Shown: positions 61,625 to 64,000 of the stretch, piece by piece
Layout: each line of letters opens with the position of its first letter
Position numbering within the stretch: position 1 is the stretch's first letter
NCBI RefSeq assembly: GCF_016862955.1
Contig: NZ_BONY01000002.1
Location: 1-64,000 of the forward strand
DNA from: Rhizocola hellebori
GTDB taxonomy: Bacteria > Actinomycetota > Actinomycetes > Mycobacteriales > Micromonosporaceae
Length of the DNA: 64,000 nt
Direction of reading: 5' to 3'
Made by a program: the position numbers and the translations under genes
Notes under the pieces: model-generated
Told to the model about the DNA's origin: nothing
Databases searched by the model: none
The model's input: only the letters and a program-made list of their open reading frames with translations

Positions 61625-62395
61625 TCACTCGCCCGGTTTGAGCGCGGCCAGGTCGCGTTCGGCGTAGAGCCGATGCTCCCATTCCTCGTTGAGCACGATG
61701 TTCAGGCATTCCTTGAGGGGAAAGGCTTCCTGCCTGGGCCATCCCGGCTCGAGGCGGCTGACCGTCGAGGCGAGCTGTTCGTCGGTCAGCGCCTGCATGA
61801 CCTGGCCGACCATGTCCTGGCGTTCGCGCCGCACCTTGAGCACCTCCTCCAGCGAGGGCCGGGCGTCGCGGTCCCACGGGATGCCTTCCCAGCCGGGTGC
61901 GTCGTCCCACGGCAGGTCGAGCGGATGCCACGGCGAGACCTCGCCGTTGATCATGCGGGCTACCCAGGCGGCGCTGGCGAAGCCGAGATGCCGCAGGGTC
62001 TGGATGAACGACCACTCGCCGTCGACACTGCGGTGCAGCTCCGCTTCGGGCAGCTCCCGGGCCCGCGCCACGGTGCCCTCCCACAGGCGCTCCAGGATGC
62101 TCCACGCTTCCCGGAACCCGTCGCTGTCGTCGGGGCGCATCTTGGCCCGCTCGGGCATGCGGCGGTTCAGCTCGGCCTCGACCAGCGGCGCGATGTCGAC
62201 ACCGTTCATCACCACGTTTTGCAGCTCGCCACGGATGTCCACGTCAACCATCTCGACGCCGCGCATGCGGATGCCGGTGAAGTCGCTGCTGCGGAACTGC
62301 GCACCACTGAAATCGACACGCCGCATGGTGGTGTCTCGCAGGCTCACCCGCTCGAAGCGGGATCCGGTGAGGTCCTGATCGCGAAACTCGGTCAT
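61625..62395 (-). CDS. Pentapeptide-repeat/DinB-like fusion protein
   Basis: 256 residues. Residues 1-65 are degenerate pentapeptide repeats (FRDQDLTGSRFERVSLRDTTM). From about 85 on comes a four-helix DinB/DUF664-type domain (SILERLWEGTVARARELPEAEL, EWSFIQTLRHLGFASAAW) with likely metal His residues; YxERHR-like EWEHRLYAERDL is at the end. DinB-fold enzymes in actinomycetes are often thiol (mycothiol)-dependent transferases. Exact role unknown. Confidence 0.8.
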   Translation of the reverse strand: MTEFRDQDLTGSRFERVSLRDTTMRRVDFSGAQFRSSDFTGIRMRGVEMVDVDIRGELQNVVMNGVDIAPLVEAELNRRMPERAKMRPDDSDGFREAWSILERLWEGTVARARELPEAELHRSVDGEWSFIQTLRHLGFASAAWVARMINGEVSPWHPLDLPWDDAPGWEGIPWDRDARPSLEEVLKVRRERQDMVGQVMQALTDEQLASTVSRLEPGWPRQEAFPLKECLNIVLNEEWEHRLYAERDLAALKPGE

Positions 62396-62521
62396 GGGAC
62401 ACCACCCTAGAGCTTATTCCGGACAATGTGCGCCCGCTTCTGCGGTCACCGGCCGGGTCCCCGCCCTCGGCCCGGCCCGTCGTAGGCTGCAGACGGGACG
62501 CCGCTGGCAACGGGGACGGCA

Positions 62522-64000
62522 ATGGTACGCATCAGCATTCTGGGACAGCTCGAAGTGACGGTCGACGGCGAAGCCGCCGAGGTCACCGCTCCGATGCTGC
62601 GCCGTCTGCTGGCGTTGCTGGCCACCCAGCCCGGGGTGCCGATCGAGGCCGAGACCGTGGCCGACCGGCTCTGGCAGGGACAGCCGCCGCAGAACAGCCG
62701 CAAAACCGTTGCCGTGTACGTGCACCGGCTGCGCCGCATCCTCGGCGCCGACGAGCTGATCACCTTCGGGCCCAGCGGTTACGCCCTCGACGTCCGGCTG
62801 GTGCAGCTCGACGCGACCGACTTCGAACGGCTGGCGCAGCAGGCGTCATCGGCGCCCGAGACGCAGGCGCGCGAACTTATCGGCACCGCGTTGGCGCTGT
62901 GGCACGGGCAGCCGCTGGAGGGGTTTCACGACGTGGCCGCCGTCGCCCAGACCGCGCAGCGACTCGGGGAGATCCGGGCCGGCCTGATCGAGCAGCGCTT
63001 CGAGCTCGAGCTCGGCCTCGGCGAACAAGCCGGCCTGGCCGGCGCCATCAAAGAGGCCATCGCCGAGTTCCCTTATCGGGAAAAGCTTTACGGCCAGCTG
63101 ATGCTGACGCTGTATAGGCACGGCCGGCGCGCCGAGGCGCTGGACACCTATCGCCAGATGTACAAGCTTCTGACCGGCGATCTCGGCGTGGAGCCGGTAC
63201 CAGAGCTGCAAAATCTGCATCAGCAGATCCTCAACAGCGATCAATCCCTGGCGGTGCCTCCCCATCGCCCGCAGACGCCTTCGGTTCGGCCGGCCCAGCT
63301 GCCCGCCGGAATAGTCGACTTCACCGGCCGCGCCGGCCATCTGGCCGAGCTGGAGTCCTGGGCCACCGGCCCGGCCAGCACCGCGCCGCTGCTGCTGACC
63401 GGCGGCGCGGGGCTGGGCAAGACCGCGCTGGCCGTCCACTGGGGCCACCGCTACGCCGCGGCGACCGGCGCCGGGCACCTCTACGTCAACCTGCGCGGCT
63501 ATTCCGCCGATCCACCGCTGCGGCCCATCGACGCGATCAGCTATTTCCTGCGCGCCTTGGGGACCGAGCCGGAGCAGATCCCGGTCGACCCGGCCGAAGC
63601 CGGTGCGCTGCTGCGGTCGCGGGCCGCCGACCAGCACCTGCTGATGGTGCTCGACAACGCCGCGAACGCCGAGCAGATCCAGCATCTGCTGCCCGGCGGC
63701 GCGCAGAACCGGGTCATCGTCACCAGCCGCGAGCGGCTCAGCGGCCTGATCGCCCGGCACAGCGCCCATCGCATCAGCCTGGAACGGTTCACCGAGGCCG
63801 AGGCGGTCGACCTGCTCGGCCGCATGATCGGCGCCGCGAAGGTGAGCCAGCAGGCCGACTCCGCCAGGGAGCTGGCCACGCTCTGTGGCTACCTGCCGCT
63901 GGCGTTGCGGGTGGCCGCGGCGAACCTGGCCGACGGCAGATACACCGGCATCGAAACCCTTGTCGCCGACATCAACGACACCGCGTGGCCGACACCCTTC
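62522..64000 (+). CDS. SARP/AfsR-family regulator (partial, runs off right edge)
   Basis: 493 codons, open at 64000, starting at ATG 62522 (MVRISILGQLEV). SARP winged helix (about 1-95), activation domain (about 100-240), and NB-ARC ATPase with Walker A GGAGLGKT near residue 297 and LLMVLDN Walker B. The rest of the ATPase and any TPR part lie beyond the window. It is the same architecture as 198-2960. It may control genes to the right. Confidence 0.9.
   Translation, partial: MVRISILGQLEVTVDGEAAEVTAPMLRRLLALLATQPGVPIEAETVADRLWQGQPPQNSRKTVAVYVHRLRRILGADELITFGPSGYALDVRLVQLDATDFERLAQQASSAPETQARELIGTALALWHGQPLEGFHDVAAVAQTAQRLGEIRAGLIEQRFELELGLGEQAGLAGAIKEAIAEFPYREKLYGQLMLTLYRHGRRAEALDTYRQMYKLLTGDLGVEPVPELQNLHQQILNSDQSLAVPPHRPQTPSVRPAQLPAGIVDFTGRAGHLAELESWATGPASTAPLLLTGGAGLGKTALAVHWGHRYAAATGAGHLYVNLRGYSADPPLRPIDAISYFLRALGTEPEQIPVDPAEAGALLRSRAADQHLLMVLDNAANAEQIQHLLPGGAQNRVIVTSRERLSGLIARHSAHRISLERFTEAEAVDLLGRMIGAAKVSQQADSARELATLCGYLPLALRVAAANLADGRYTGIETLVADINDTAWPTPF

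Noticed and set aside
1-64000. tRNA, rRNA, transposase, integrase or phage genes
   Set aside because: I looked for them and saw none that I could support.

Overview
The window is 64 kb of very GC-rich DNA with GTG/TTG starts, many ATGA and TGATG gene overlaps, few clear -35 boxes, SARP/AfsR-type regulators, an arginase-like and a TIGR02569-like protein, and a CebR-type box. This points to a filamentous actinomycete (for example Streptosporangiales, Micromonosporales or a relative). The genus cannot be fixed from the sequence alone. It reads as chromosomal catabolic and secreted-enzyme territory. I see no rRNA, tRNA, phage, transposase or CRISPR array.

Region by region. 1-7 kb: an AfsR-like SARP regulator, a decayed VCBS/FG-GAP secreted-protein gene, and a padR / ABC-ATPase / FtsX-type permease operon bracketed by two near-identical operator-like sequences. 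7-20 kb: a divergent aromatic-acid unit. Leftward runs an SsuABC-like transporter, aldehyde dehydrogenase, 4-hydroxybenzoate hydroxylase (pobA) and a MetE-like methyltransferase. Rightward runs pcaIJHGBC plus an IclR regulator. Together they would turn a 4-hydroxybenzaldehyde-type compound into 4-hydroxybenzoate, protocatechuate and then the beta-ketoadipate path. pcaD and pcaF are not in the window. The shared promoter region carries GTTCTC/GAGAAC inverted repeats.

20-28 kb: small membrane, STAS and NlpC/P60 genes, a hairpin-rich intergenic region, and a divergent pair under a CebR-like box: a GH5 cellulase with carbohydrate-binding parts, and a large unrecognised secreted protein with a duplicated C-terminal module. 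28-39 kb: CoA-linked catabolism (secreted cutinase/PETase-like hydrolase, TetR, enoyl-CoA hydratase, semialdehyde dehydrogenase, acyl-CoA ligase; then cupin, MFS, isochorismatase-like hydrolase and class III CoA-transferase divergent from an HMG-CoA-lyase-like gene). Two distant promoters here share the inverted repeat GAAAC-NCC-GTTTC. 39-43.6 kb: DUF1152, a toxin-antitoxin-like pair with a palindromic operator, a secreted nuclease-like protein, and remnants of a serpin and an FGE/SUMF1-like protein.

43.6-58 kb is the most striking part: ten leftward genes, mostly abutting or overlapping, that look like one peptide-scavenging operon. It holds a class C beta-lactamase-type peptidase, a dipeptide/oligopeptide ABC importer (with a permease-ATPase fusion), a second peptidase that fuses an S9 prolyl-oligopeptidase to a paralogue of the first, an M20 hydrolase, a COG3375-type N-acyltransferase, an N-acylamino-acid racemase-like enolase and a PucR regulator. 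The acyltransferase + racemase + M20 trio matches the known N-succinyl-amino-acid route for converting D- to L-amino acids. I therefore infer a system that imports and consumes D-amino-acid-containing peptides, such as cell-wall peptides.

58-64 kb: a secreted membrane-anchored protein, an arginase-family enzyme, and a leftward group with an M23 peptidase, a GNAT enzyme and a pentapeptide/DinB protein. A second SARP regulator runs off the right edge.
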